A stretch of 64,000 nt of DNA from NCBI GenBank assembly GCA_964497585.1, contig CAZCDS010000006.1, positions 62,001-126,000 on the forward strand. Direction: 5' to 3'. Shown here one piece after another: positions 17,536 through 26,690 of the stretch; the stretch's first letter is position 1; each line of letters opens with the position of its first letter. A model generated the notes under the pieces. That model was not told the DNA's origin. It did no database searches and saw nothing but the letters and a program-made list of their open reading frames with translations. The stretch comes from CAZCDS01 sp964497585 (lineage in GTDB: Bacteria; Desulfobacterota; Desulfomonilia; Desulfomonilales; Desulfomonilaceae). The translations under genes and the position numbers were made by a program.

Positions 17536-19893
17536 TCATTCTTGGACGAGCGGGGCGTATGAATCGCATCGGAAGAGCATGAACACGAGCGCGTCCAACA
17601 GATTTGTCAGTGCCGGCGGCAACGTCTGCCGAGTGTGAGAACGGCCCGAGCGCATCATCGCGGTGGTTAACCCGATCATGGGCGGAACGTAGGCTTCCGG
17701 TGCCGCTCGTACCTCCGCGGGCACGGCCGACCCCAGCAGCACCAACGCGTGGCTGATCGAACAAGGGGAGTCGTCGACCAATCCGGGCAGCAGCTTCGGT
17801 GTCCATTGTTCATGAATCCAAAGCTGGACTCTGGGCTCCATCGCGGCTGAGCCGGTTCGCGGGACGGGGAGGCTCCCGATCTCCTGGGCGGATAAGTAGT
17901 TGTTGGTGCTGGTGATCTTGATGCGCCAATTGAGCAGTCTGGAGTTGAGCAAGCCCAGCAAGTAATCCGACGGTTCCGTAGGATCGCGCAGGAAATTGGT
18001 CATGTCTCCCAAGAAAGTGCTCGCGGGAACCGCAGCGGCTTTGAGTCTTCGATCAGTGGCCATGTTGACCACCCTTCCCAGGACTATTCGTTCCGAATCC
18101 CAGGGCGTTCCTCTCCGGCCCTCCCGAGGCTCTTGGAAGACCGGAAGCCGCTGCGCCGCCATCTTGCCTTTTTTGAGATGCCGTCCGCGCCCGAGCATTT
18201 CCGGAAGGACCCAGTCAAGCCTTTTCTCCCGGCGCGACGGGTGAACGAGACGGAACGGGAAGACATGCTCTCCGCGAATGAGGGGATAGCCTGTTGGCGA
18301 GTCCGTTATGAAATCCCGATGTGTAGTGAGATTGATTTCTCCCTGATGAACCTGCGCGACCGGCACGCAGTTTCCGTTCCCCGCCAGTTGGGGATAGCGG
18401 AGAATGGCCTCGAGGAACTTCTTCTCTTCCTCAGCTCGAAGGAGTGGAATCCGGCCCCCGGTCATGTCAATGAGTCTGCGGTCCGTGCACGCTCCCGGCT
18501 TCGCGTCACTGGGATCGTCGGTATTCCGGAATATGGGCCTTATGGAGCGTGTCTTGTCGCCCTTGTGAAGAATCAGTATGAGAAGGGCCTGGGTCACCCC
18601 TTCAAATACTCTTGCCTTTTCCGGGATCACCGAGGCTTCCGTAACCGTTGAACAGTCTAGAACGAGCCTTCGTATCTTTTCGGCCGAGGAATCGGCCAGG
18701 AGCGTCGCGGGAACGATGAAGCCAAGCGTTCCGCCATCCGCGAGGAGGTCCAGACCACGTTCCAGCATGAGTCGATAGGTATTGATCTTACCCTGGCACG
18801 TCCGGTGGACCTTCCTGAAATACGCCTGCTCTCTGGTCCTCTCCCGCAGACCCGATTCCTTCACCGAGACGATCTCGTAAGGGGGATTGCCCACGACCGC
18901 GTCGAACCCTTTGCGCGGCCCTCGAAACACGTCGGGAAACTCCAGCGGCCAGTGGAACACTCCCGTTGCCCCGGCCCAGCCGGAGACATCGGTCTCACCG
19001 ACGATCTTCGGGCCAAAATAGGCGGTCGCGTGCCTCAGGTCCTCGATTGCACGACACAACTGCGCTGAGGTTGCGGAGCCCGTCCCGATAAGTGAGTTTC
19101 CCAGTCTCACCCGCGGCTGCAGGTCCAGGGCTTCAGGTATGTCCTTAAGAGCTCTGTTTGCCAGGCGGATTCGGGCCACCTGCACGGCAAGGGGATCGAG
19201 ATCCACTCCGTACAGGCAATGCTCGAGGACGTGAATCCTGACGCGGGTCCTGGTATCGAACGCCGAGGTTTGGCCCTGGACGTGATCGCAACCCCGGTTT
19301 AGAATCGAAATCCTTTCCAGGACATCGTGGCTCCTCCCTTCCCCTCCGGCGAGCACCCGGTCCACGATCACGTCCAGTGCCCGAGAGAGGAAGACCCCCG
19401 TACCAAGCGCAGGGTCCAGGAGCCTCAGGGACAGGTAATCGACGGGATCTTGGATGTTCAACGCGTCCAGAGTTCGTTCCACAATGTGTGACACGATCGC
19501 CGGGGGTGTATAGAAAAGCCCTTGATTCCGCTTTCCCTTCCGGCTCGGGACCAGTCGAGGCCGCGTGCGGTTCCCCGGTTCAAGTTGAAATCCGCGAAGA
19601 TATTCGTACAGCTCCCCTACCTCTTCGGGTGCCGTCATGGGAAGCCTTTCGCTTAACCTCGCCGCAACGTGATCCCGTTTGGCCGCGGTTGCCGATCTAC
19701 GCCTGCGGATACACCGGTCAAGCAACGATTTGACAAGACGACCAAGGGCAATCCGGTAAATCGCATGATCGTCGCGGTTTGGCCCCGGCTCACCTCCTGT
19801 CCGATCCGAAATGAGTTCGGCCAGAATGTCCAGGGCCTCAAGACGCACATGTTCATCAAGTGAGTGTGCATTCATCGGATTTTCGATAATCAT
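17536..19893 (-). CDS. N6-adenine DNA methyltransferase with TaqI-like specificity domain (type II R-M-like)
   Basis: A 785-residue DNA methyltransferase. QGLFYTPPAIVSHIV precedes SAM motif I LLDPALGTGVFLSRAL (about 155-170), the acidic motif YGVDLDPLAVQVARIRLAN, and catalytic motif IV VVGNPPYEIV. The region after about residue 480 looks like a TaqI-C/Eco57I-type target recognition domain (GEINLTTHRDFI, LLGLLNSRLLNWRIK). Such proteins methylate adenine in a short recognition site; some type IIG members also cut. No separate nuclease gene is adjacent, and I see no PD-ExK motif I trust, so it may be a solitary methyltransferase or a type IIG relic. A TAGGGG sequence precedes the ATG. Confidence 0.8.
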   Translation of the reverse strand: MIIENPMNAHSLDEHVRLEALDILAELISDRTGGEPGPNRDDHAIYRIALGRLVKSLLDRCIRRRRSATAAKRDHVAARLSERLPMTAPEEVGELYEYLRGFQLEPGNRTRPRLVPSRKGKRNQGLFYTPPAIVSHIVERTLDALNIQDPVDYLSLRLLDPALGTGVFLSRALDVIVDRVLAGGEGRSHDVLERISILNRGCDHVQGQTSAFDTRTRVRIHVLEHCLYGVDLDPLAVQVARIRLANRALKDIPEALDLQPRVRLGNSLIGTGSATSAQLCRAIEDLRHATAYFGPKIVGETDVSGWAGATGVFHWPLEFPDVFRGPRKGFDAVVGNPPYEIVSVKESGLRERTREQAYFRKVHRTCQGKINTYRLMLERGLDLLADGGTLGFIVPATLLADSSAEKIRRLVLDCSTVTEASVIPEKARVFEGVTQALLILILHKGDKTRSIRPIFRNTDDPSDAKPGACTDRRLIDMTGGRIPLLRAEEEKKFLEAILRYPQLAGNGNCVPVAQVHQGEINLTTHRDFITDSPTGYPLIRGEHVFPFRLVHPSRREKRLDWVLPEMLGRGRHLKKGKMAAQRLPVFQEPREGRRGTPWDSERIVLGRVVNMATDRRLKAAAVPASTFLGDMTNFLRDPTEPSDYLLGLLNSRLLNWRIKITSTNNYLSAQEIGSLPVPRTGSAAMEPRVQLWIHEQWTPKLLPGLVDDSPCSISHALVLLGSAVPAEVRAAPEAYVPPMIGLTTAMMRSGRSHTRQTLPPALTNLLDALVFMLFRCDSYAPLVQE

Positions 19894-20135
19894 CCCCTAC
19901 GGAGCTTGCCAAGGGACCGACTCCGCAGGTTTGCGGCATCGGTCGCTTCGCCTGCGTTGTCTTTTGGGGCAGGCTTGTGATATTTCCAAGAAGCAGCGAG
20001 CGCAAGAGAGCCCGTCCGAGGGCGAGCACCGCTCGCCGGTCCAGTCCCGGACGTTACCAAAGTGCATGTATCATGTCCGGGCAGCTATGCAAGGTACAAT
20101 TGACGTCCGATCGAGGAATTGTGACGTCGAAACGG

Positions 20136-21179
20136 ATGGATGGAACTGACTTGAGAAACGCCGGACGCTCTCGGAAAAATCTCTCGCACCTGCCGGTAAT
20201 CCTGCTTGCTGCGTTCCTGGCGTGCCCAGTGTCGCACAGAGCAGTCCTCGCGCAGAACTCCCGGTCTGTGCTCAAGAACTCCGCGTCCAAGCCCACCTCG
20301 ACCAGGACAGTTCCGGTCAAGCCTGCGAATGAGCCTGACTGTCCGCTCCTTCCCGGCTGCCCCGACGGACCGCCTGTCCCCTTGCCGCCGGATCTCAAAG
20401 CGAGTCTCAGGCCCAAGACAACCGCACCTGTAATCGATAGAAAGGGGATCAGGGAGGGCTCCGGCGAGTTCGCGGGAATGGTTCTGATTCCGGCGGGGCC
20501 GTTTCCCATGGGAAGCCCCGATAGCCAGGGGAGGCCCGACGAGCGGCCACCACACCAGGCCTTTTTGAAGGATTTCTACATCTCACAAAAGGAAGTGACC
20601 GTACGGGAGTACTGCAACTTCCTCAATAGCCGAGGTCTCCTGGGGAAGAATCGGGTGCCCAGGGTCAACCTTTCCATTCCTGATTGTCCCGTGGTAAGGG
20701 ACGGGCGCAAGTTCAAGCCCAGGGAAGGCATGGCCTTCCGGCCGATGACCTGTGTCTCGTGGTACGGCGCTCAGGACTACGCTCGGTGGCGACATGCCCG
20801 CCTGCCAACTGCAGCGGAGTGGGAAAAGGCAGCCCTTCTCACGAATCCTAATCCTCCCGGGGACTTTCTCACCATACTCCCGAGGAAATCGAGCGTACCG
20901 GTGAGCATCTCTACCCCGGGCATCAAGGGTGTAAGCGGAATGATCGGAAACGTCTGGGAATGGTGCTCCGACTGGTATGACCGAGACTACTATGCTTCCA
21001 GTTCACGCACGAACCCCAAGGGTCCTTCGCTCGGAAAGCACAAGGAAATCAGAGGAGGATCCTGGGCGTCCGCGGAAGCCTCCCGAAGGATCAGGAACCG
21101 CCATAGCGCACCACCGCAGGGCTACTTCAAAAGCGTCGGTTTCCGAATCGTAAAGGACCTGGGAGTTGCATCGAAGTAG
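20136..21179 (+). CDS. Exported SUMF1/FGE-fold protein lacking the catalytic cysteines
   Basis: About 347 residues. A signal peptide (HLPVILLAAFLACPVSHRAVLA) is followed by a Pro-rich linker and an FGE-sulfatase domain: GMVLIPAGPFPMGSPDSQGR, EVTVREYCNFLNS, VSWYGAQDYARWRHARLPTAAEWE, GNVWEWCSDWY and RGGSW...GFRIV. True formylglycine-generating enzymes have two Cys shortly after RGGSW; here that stretch is ASAEASRRIRNRH with none, so sulfatase activation is unlikely. The fold is also used as a binding module. The start is uncertain (ATG 20073 is an alternative). It is followed by a cytochrome b domain and a multihaem cytochrome, and so may be a periplasmic partner of a redox complex. Confidence 0.7.
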   Translation: MDGTDLRNAGRSRKNLSHLPVILLAAFLACPVSHRAVLAQNSRSVLKNSASKPTSTRTVPVKPANEPDCPLLPGCPDGPPVPLPPDLKASLRPKTTAPVIDRKGIREGSGEFAGMVLIPAGPFPMGSPDSQGRPDERPPHQAFLKDFYISQKEVTVREYCNFLNSRGLLGKNRVPRVNLSIPDCPVVRDGRKFKPREGMAFRPMTCVSWYGAQDYARWRHARLPTAAEWEKAALLTNPNPPGDFLTILPRKSSVPVSISTPGIKGVSGMIGNVWEWCSDWYDRDYYASSSRTNPKGPSLGKHKEIRGGSWASAEASRRIRNRHSAPPQGYFKSVGFRIVKDLGVASK

Positions 21180-21280
21180 CGGCACACCCGTGGGATGTCC
21201 ACGCGAGGATATTTGCCGCCAAGACCCGGAAACTCAACGGTACCCACGCTCCCTTCATGAGCAGAAGGACCTGAAAGACA

Positions 21281-21685
21281 GTGGAAAAGGCAACCCGAAA
21301 TTCGCACGCGCCTCTCCGCTCCCTCGGGATAAGAAGCGTACCCCACCTGGTGCGCCGGGAAATCCTTGCCACATTTATCGCGCTCGCCGTACTGGGCCTA
21401 GTGTCAGCCCTTTTTAACGCGCCTTTGCAGGGTCCCGCGGATCCGTCCGGCATTCCCGCCGAAGATGTCAAGGCGCCCTGGATCTTCGTTGGAATTCAGC
21501 AGGCTCTTCGCTACCTGCCGGCTCTCATCGCAGGCATTCTCTTGCCTCTGGCCGCAGTGGTAGCGCTTGCAGTCATGCCCTTCCTGCCCCGTGAAACACC
21601 GTTACAACGAAAAGCTTTGTGGACCCTTGTTTTCGGGACCGTTCTGGTCTCACTCTCATTGACCGTTTGGGGGTACCTGTTTTGA
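21281..21685 (+). CDS. Small membrane protein resembling the C-terminal domain of cytochrome b (subunit IV-like)
   Basis: A 134-residue protein with three membrane segments. It starts at GTG. The stretch ALFNAPLQGPADP then KAPWIFVGIQQALRY followed by a Pro/Leu-rich helix matches the cytochrome b6f subunit IV / cytochrome b C-terminal pattern (NAPLEEPANP...KAPWYFLG.QE). The haem-binding N-terminal half of cytochrome b is absent, so it carries no haem ligands of its own. The stop overlaps the next gene as TTGA, so it is probably made with the 11-haem cytochrome as a quinone-interacting membrane subunit. That role is inferred. Confidence 0.65.
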   Translation: MEKATRNSHAPLRSLGIRSVPHLVRREILATFIALAVLGLVSALFNAPLQGPADPSGIPAEDVKAPWIFVGIQQALRYLPALIAGILLPLAAVVALAVMPFLPRETPLQRKALWTLVFGTVLVSLSLTVWGYLF

Positions 21686-23835
21686 ACGGTCCGACCTCCC
21701 GGTACGGAATTGCGCTCACTGCAACGCTTGTTGTTTTTGCCGGGATCCTCATATATGTGGGGTTGCGGGATCGTACCCACGAGTGGAAAAGCTGTCAGCA
21801 ACGGGGAATCGATCTCTCCGTTGAAAGACTTGAAGCGCAACTGGCCGACATTCCTCCAAGCGACAAGTCGTTTGCCGACAAAAGATCGCGAATCCTCGAG
21901 CAAGTCAAATCACTGCGCGCACGGAAACCGGCTGTTATCGAGATCAGACCGTTCGACGGGAAGCTCGGCCCGGAGCGCTGTCTCACCTGCCACTTCGGGA
22001 TTGAAGACCTCTCGCCTTCCCATCCCAATTCGGTTTTCGGGTGCGTGATTTGTCATGGCGGAAACGGACCGGACCTCACCGTAACAGGGGCGCACCGCGG
22101 CCTGAGGGGCGCGGGAAACCCTGGCCGGCTGGACCTTGCCGCCGCGAGTTGCGGGAGCCGAACCGCAATAGCGGGGAAATGCCATTCCGAACGCAAGGAC
22201 AGACTCCTCGACAGAGTGGACAATGTGCCCCGATCGCTGATGGCCACCAACGCGGGCATCGTCGGCATACTCCGTTTCCAGTGGGGTGTCAGTAAAGATT
22301 CAAATCCGCGGTTCGCCATTCGTAACGTTTCCGACGGCAAGACCCGTTTCGAAAAAATTCCGGGGGAACGGACCGCGGACGGGGGCATCAATCTCGCGTC
22401 GAGTCATTTCCGCAAGTTCTGCGCGGTGTGCCATCTATGGACCCCAAGACACAGGGCAAGGATGGGCAGACTTCAGGGATGCCCCGCGTGCCACGCGCGG
22501 TACGCGTCCGATGGGAAGTACCACGGAGCTGATCCGACAATCGACCGGGAAGAGGTCGGCCACCCGGCGACTCACACGATCACCAATCGCATTCCTGATG
22601 AACGATGCAGAGCCTGCCACAACAGGAGCGCCCGAATCGGCCTGAATTACCACGGCGAGATGGAGAGCGCTCAGTACGGAACTCCTTTCGTTCGCGGCGG
22701 CCTCAACGACTACACCATCAGCGACGGCAGATTCGTTCTGCGGCTCACGCCGGATATCCATCACGAAAAGGGCATGGGGTGCATCGACTGCCACACGGGA
22801 CAGGACACCATGGGGGACGGCAGGCTCTTCGGCCGTATGCAGGACCAGGTCGAGATCCGATGCGAAGACTGTCACGGCTCCCACAGGTCCCCACCCAAGA
22901 CCATGAAGGTCCGCAATGATGATCCGGTCGTTCAAACGCTTATCAGGAGTGCGGCGCCGTTTGTGAAGCTCTCCGAGGGGGACGAGATCGCGGTCACCTC
23001 CCGGGGACGTCCGTTGCCCCACGTCAGGAGAACCGCCACGGGATTCCGGCTCAGGAGCAAACTCATGGGAAAAGACCATCCTGTCAGCGTGATCACTGGA
23101 AAGACGAACGCCCATCGCATCAAAGGCCACGACCGGCTCGAATGCGACACATGCCACAGCGCATGGAGCCCACAATGCTACGGATGTCACCAGTATCTCG
23201 ACTTCGGACACAAGGGCCGGGACCACCTGACGGGGAAGAGCACGCCGGGACGATGGGCCGAAGGACGAAGCTACTTCCGTTTTTCAAAGAATATCTACGG
23301 CATAAATCCCCGGGGCAAAGTGGGTATCCTGGTGCCTGGGTGCCAGGTCTGGAATACCGTTGTGGATTCGTCGGGCAAGGTGATTCCACCGTACGATTCC
23401 CTCATCATGCCTCTGCAAAACGGTCTGACTTCAATTGCAATGGGAGCCACGCATCCACACACAACCCGCACGGAAGTCCCTCGCTGCATCGACTGTCATC
23501 TCGACCCCAAGGCTCTCGGGCTGGGAGAAGGACGCCTCACGTGGAACGCCGCCACGCGTGACTGCAAATTCCGACCCATGTACGACTCACACGCGTCCGG
23601 CCTCAAGATCGACTACCCCCTCGAGGCCGTCGTAACGACGGGGGGAAAGCAACTCCAGAGCACCTCCCATAAACGCGCCCGCCCCTTCAACAGAGATGAA
23701 CTCCGAAAAATCACGGCCATAGCCCCATGCCTCCCCTGCCACGACCGGTACGACGATCCGGCCTGGCTCAAACCTGGTCCATACTTATTGACGCCCGCCT
23801 GCCGCCGGGCGCTCATGAGTGAGGGAGACAGGTAA
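21682..23835 (+). CDS. Membrane-anchored multihaem cytochrome c with 11 CXXCH sites
   Basis: About 717 residues from TTG 21682, which overlaps the upstream stop (TTGA). An uncleaved N-terminal membrane anchor (residues 8-27) is followed by a coiled region and a periplasmic domain. Eleven canonical haem sites are visible in order: CLTCH, CVICH, CAVCH, CPACH, CRACH, CIDCH, CEDCH, CDTCH, CYGCH, CIDCH, CLPCH. A twelfth Cys-His pair reads C-X9-CH near residue 155 and could be a non-canonical site. It probably passes electrons between the quinone pool, through the cytochrome b-like subunit, and periplasmic partners. I do not recognise a specific named family such as OmcX or NrfA/Otr. Confidence 0.8.
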   Translation: MNGPTSRYGIALTATLVVFAGILIYVGLRDRTHEWKSCQQRGIDLSVERLEAQLADIPPSDKSFADKRSRILEQVKSLRARKPAVIEIRPFDGKLGPERCLTCHFGIEDLSPSHPNSVFGCVICHGGNGPDLTVTGAHRGLRGAGNPGRLDLAAASCGSRTAIAGKCHSERKDRLLDRVDNVPRSLMATNAGIVGILRFQWGVSKDSNPRFAIRNVSDGKTRFEKIPGERTADGGINLASSHFRKFCAVCHLWTPRHRARMGRLQGCPACHARYASDGKYHGADPTIDREEVGHPATHTITNRIPDERCRACHNRSARIGLNYHGEMESAQYGTPFVRGGLNDYTISDGRFVLRLTPDIHHEKGMGCIDCHTGQDTMGDGRLFGRMQDQVEIRCEDCHGSHRSPPKTMKVRNDDPVVQTLIRSAAPFVKLSEGDEIAVTSRGRPLPHVRRTATGFRLRSKLMGKDHPVSVITGKTNAHRIKGHDRLECDTCHSAWSPQCYGCHQYLDFGHKGRDHLTGKSTPGRWAEGRSYFRFSKNIYGINPRGKVGILVPGCQVWNTVVDSSGKVIPPYDSLIMPLQNGLTSIAMGATHPHTTRTEVPRCIDCHLDPKALGLGEGRLTWNAATRDCKFRPMYDSHASGLKIDYPLEAVVTTGGKQLQSTSHKRARPFNRDELRKITAIAPCLPCHDRYDDPAWLKPGPYLLTPACRRALMSEGDR

Positions 23836-23847
23836 GAGAAGATGCAC

Positions 23848-23873
23848 GGGGGAACCCTTTCTGAAAGGTTCCC
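23848..23873. repeat. Hairpin intergenic element, copy 1 (divergent)
   Basis: GGGGGAACCCTTT and AAAGGTTCCC form a hairpin 12 bases after the multihaem cytochrome stop. It is followed by a C-rich stretch (23881-23888) and AAAGACTTCT. This layout, a G/C palindrome with T/A centre then C-rich DNA and an AAA-ACT stretch, recurs near 39.9, 44.5 and 47.2 kb. It may also terminate the cytochrome operon. Confidence 0.5.
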
Positions 23874-24010
23874 TCATGCGCCCCCCTCAAAGACTTCTCA
23901 GCGGCCGTCTCAGGCTACGCCTCAGGCGGCAACAACGATGCTATTGGAAGAGCGGACCGGCACGCCCGCATCGCTCTCTCTGCTCTTCCCTTTCCGCTCT
24001 ACCCACTCCC

Positions 24011-25291
24011 CTACTTGTGCAAGAGTTCCGGTGCGCCATAGGTAGCAGCGCCGCCGAGTTCTTCTTCGATTCTGAGCAGTTGGTTGTACTTGCAGATTCG
24101 GTCTGTGCGTGAAACGGAGCCGGTCTTTATTTGGCCGGTCCCCAGGGCAACGACGAAGTCGGAGATCGTAGTGTCTTCGGTTTCACCGCTCCTATGCGAG
24201 ACGACCGAGGAGTACCCCGCTGCTGTGGCCATGTTCACCGCATCGATAGTCTCCGAGAGCGTTCCGATCTGGTTGAGCTTGATGAGGATGGAGTTGGCCA
24301 CGCCGAGGTCGATCCCCTTCTTGAGGAGTTCCGGATTTGTTACGAAGATGTCGTCACCGACTATCTGAACTTTCGAAGCAAGTCTGTCCGTGAGGATTTT
24401 CCATCCGTCCCAATCGTTCTCATCAAGCCCGTCCTCTACGGACACGATCGGATAGCGATCTACCAGATCGGCATAGAAGTCGACCATCTCAGCGGAGCTC
24501 TTCTTCGAGCCTTCCGCGGCAAGGTCGTAGACTCCGTCCTTGAAAAACGAGCTTGCAGCGGAGTCAATGGCAAGGTAGACATCCTTGCCGGGCTCGTACC
24601 CTGCTTCTCCGATTGCCACGAGGATCTCTTCCAGGGCTTCCTCGTTGGATTGCAGATTGGGAGCAAACCCGCCCTCATCACCTACCGCGGTGTTGAGTCC
24701 CTTTCCCTTGAGGACCTTTTTGAGCGCGTGAAAGACCTCCGCGCCCATACGCAGCCCTTCACGGAAGCTTGTCGCGCCGAGCGGCATGATCATGAATTCC
24801 TGAATATCAACGTTGTTGTCGGCATGAGCGCCACCATTGAGTATGTTCATCATCGGGACGGGGAGACGACTCGCGGCCACCCCGCCAAGGTATCTGTAGA
24901 GGGGCTCTCCCAGCTCAGTCGCACAGGCTTTCGCCGCAGCGAGGCTGACGCCGAGAATCGCATTCGCGCCGAGCGCTCCTTTGTTGTTGGTCCCGTCCAG
25001 ATCAAGGAGCTGAGCGTCGAGTTCCCTTTGACGGAACGCGTTCTTCCCGAGTACCGCGGGGCGAATCTCTTGGATCACGTTGTCGACCGCTTTGGTGACT
25101 CCCTTACCGAGATAACGGCCTGCATCACCGTCCCGTAGCTCCACAGCCTCGTTCTCCCCCGTTGAAGCGCCCGACGGGATGGCCGCCCGCCCCATGCATC
25201 CCCCCTCGAGGCAAACATCGACTTCTATTGTGGGATTTCCGCGAGAATCAAGTATCTCCCGGGCCATGACGTCAGTTATCCGGAATCTCAT
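24011..25291 (-). CDS. eno: Enolase
   Basis: A 426-residue glycolytic enzyme that interconverts 2-phosphoglycerate and phosphoenolpyruvate. All motifs are present: REILDSRGNPTIEVDV, PSGASTGENEAVELRD, GDEGGFAPNL, the metal-binding VEDGLDENDWDGW, GDDIFVTNP and the signature ILIKLNQIGTLSET, then SHRSGETEDTTISD. ATG 25291 has AGGAGG upstream; longer in-frame starts do not fit the family. It stands alone, divergent from galE. Confidence 0.97.
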   Translation of the reverse strand: MRFRITDVMAREILDSRGNPTIEVDVCLEGGCMGRAAIPSGASTGENEAVELRDGDAGRYLGKGVTKAVDNVIQEIRPAVLGKNAFRQRELDAQLLDLDGTNNKGALGANAILGVSLAAAKACATELGEPLYRYLGGVAASRLPVPMMNILNGGAHADNNVDIQEFMIMPLGATSFREGLRMGAEVFHALKKVLKGKGLNTAVGDEGGFAPNLQSNEEALEEILVAIGEAGYEPGKDVYLAIDSAASSFFKDGVYDLAAEGSKKSSAEMVDFYADLVDRYPIVSVEDGLDENDWDGWKILTDRLASKVQIVGDDIFVTNPELLKKGIDLGVANSILIKLNQIGTLSETIDAVNMATAAGYSSVVSHRSGETEDTTISDFVVALGTGQIKTGSVSRTDRICKYNQLLRIEEELGGAATYGAPELLHK

Positions 25292-25645
25292 TCCCCATCC
25301 TCCTTTCGACCTGATTCGAAGGAATGCCAAACATCCTCGATATGTTACGGACGACTCGGTTTGCGCCGGTACACAACGCAGGACAGCCCTGAGCAACGGG
25401 CAGGGTGCGTCACCAAGACTTTACACCAAAATCTGGGTCAATTGGGGATGATTTTCGGGAAGAGTTCATCGGGAAGAGCCTTTGGGGAAAAGGCCCTTCA
25501 CTATGAACGCGGACCGCGAACGATGTGGGGGGAGAGAAACCGCTTTGGGAGTCGCATCGGACCGTTACATGTGATACAGACTCGGGTGCTTGCACAGACG
25601 CGCGGGTCCGCAGCAAACGGTGCTCTGACCGAAGGAGGTAGATCG
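25292..25645. other. Divergent spacer between eno and galE
   Basis: 354 bases that must carry both promoters. A small stem GCCTTT-GGGG-AAAGGC-like hairpin lies around 25479-25495. No -35/-10 pair is convincing and no gene is supported. Confidence 0.4.
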
Positions 25646-26638
25646 ATGCCTGGCGGCAGGATTCTGGTGATTGGCGGCGCGGGATATGTCGGTTCCCATT
25701 TCACCCGGTATGCTGTTCAATCGGGGTTCGCGGTGACGGTCCTGGACAATCTGTCGACCGGGCACGCACCTGCCGTCACAGAAGCCGTGCTGATCAGGGG
25801 AGACCTGCTGGATCGCGAGTTTCTCTCCCAACATCTCAGTGAGAATCGCTATGACGCGCTCTTTCACTTCGCTGCAAGCTGCCTGGTCGGCGAGTCCGTG
25901 GAAAAACCCGCCCTTTATTACGAGAACAATGTTCTGGCGGCCTACTCGATGCTCGAGGCCATGAGAGCCACAGGCCACGACCGGGTGATCTTCTCCTCGA
26001 CCTGCGCGGTGTACGGGGAGCCGCAATCAATACCCATAAGCGAGGAGCATCCCAAGAATCCCGTTTCACCCTATGGGCGGACCAAGCGAGCCATCGAATG
26101 GATGCTTGAAGACTATCAGAGGGCGTACGGCATACGTTCGGCAGCGCTCAGGTACTTCAACGCGGCGGGCTGCGAACCGCAGGACGGCCTCGGGGAAGAC
26201 CACACGCCGGAAAGCCATCTCATCCCGAACGTCGTGCGGTACGCGCTTGGGCTAGACACGCGGCTCGTCATATTCGGCAACGACTACCCCACTCCGGACG
26301 GCACCTGCATCCGGGACTACATCCACGTCACGGATCTTGCCGAGGCTCATCTCAAGGCGCTGGAAAAGCTCGATTCCGCGCCGCTCATTCAACTCAACTT
26401 GGGAACAGGATCAGGCTTTTCCAACCTGGGGATCGTCGAGGCGGTAAGCAAGGCGGTAAACAAACAAATCGAATTCGAATTCGGCCCGCGCAGGCCGGGA
26501 GATCCTCCCGAACTGGTTGCCGATGCGACCCGTGCGTTCGAAATGCTTGAGTGGAAGCCCTCAAGGTCGAATGTCAGCACCATCGTTGAGCAAGTCGTGC
26601 AGTGGTTCTCCGAGCATCCGGAGGGATATCCGGACTAG
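25646..26638 (+). CDS. galE: UDP-glucose 4-epimerase
   Basis: A 330-residue extended short-chain dehydrogenase. GGAGYVGSHFT binds NAD, the catalytic Ser is in FSSTCAVYGEP and the YxxxK pair is in PYGRTKRAIEWM; LRYFNAAGC and DGTCIRDYIHVTDLA are typical of GalE. It interconverts UDP-glucose and UDP-galactose for surface polysaccharides. GGAGGT sits about 7 bases before the ATG, so the much longer in-frame extension upstream is not used. There are no sugar genes adjacent. Confidence 0.93.
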   Translation: MPGGRILVIGGAGYVGSHFTRYAVQSGFAVTVLDNLSTGHAPAVTEAVLIRGDLLDREFLSQHLSENRYDALFHFAASCLVGESVEKPALYYENNVLAAYSMLEAMRATGHDRVIFSSTCAVYGEPQSIPISEEHPKNPVSPYGRTKRAIEWMLEDYQRAYGIRSAALRYFNAAGCEPQDGLGEDHTPESHLIPNVVRYALGLDTRLVIFGNDYPTPDGTCIRDYIHVTDLAEAHLKALEKLDSAPLIQLNLGTGSGFSNLGIVEAVSKAVNKQIEFEFGPRRPGDPPELVADATRAFEMLEWKPSRSNVSTIVEQVVQWFSEHPEGYPD

Positions 26639-26690
26639 GAGTGAGAGATCCGACACTGGTGCGATTTCGTTTTTGTGAAAGGGAATCCCG

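Noticed and set aside
24131..25138. 335-codon plus-strand reading frame opposite eno
   Set aside because: Shadow of enolase codon usage on the other strand.
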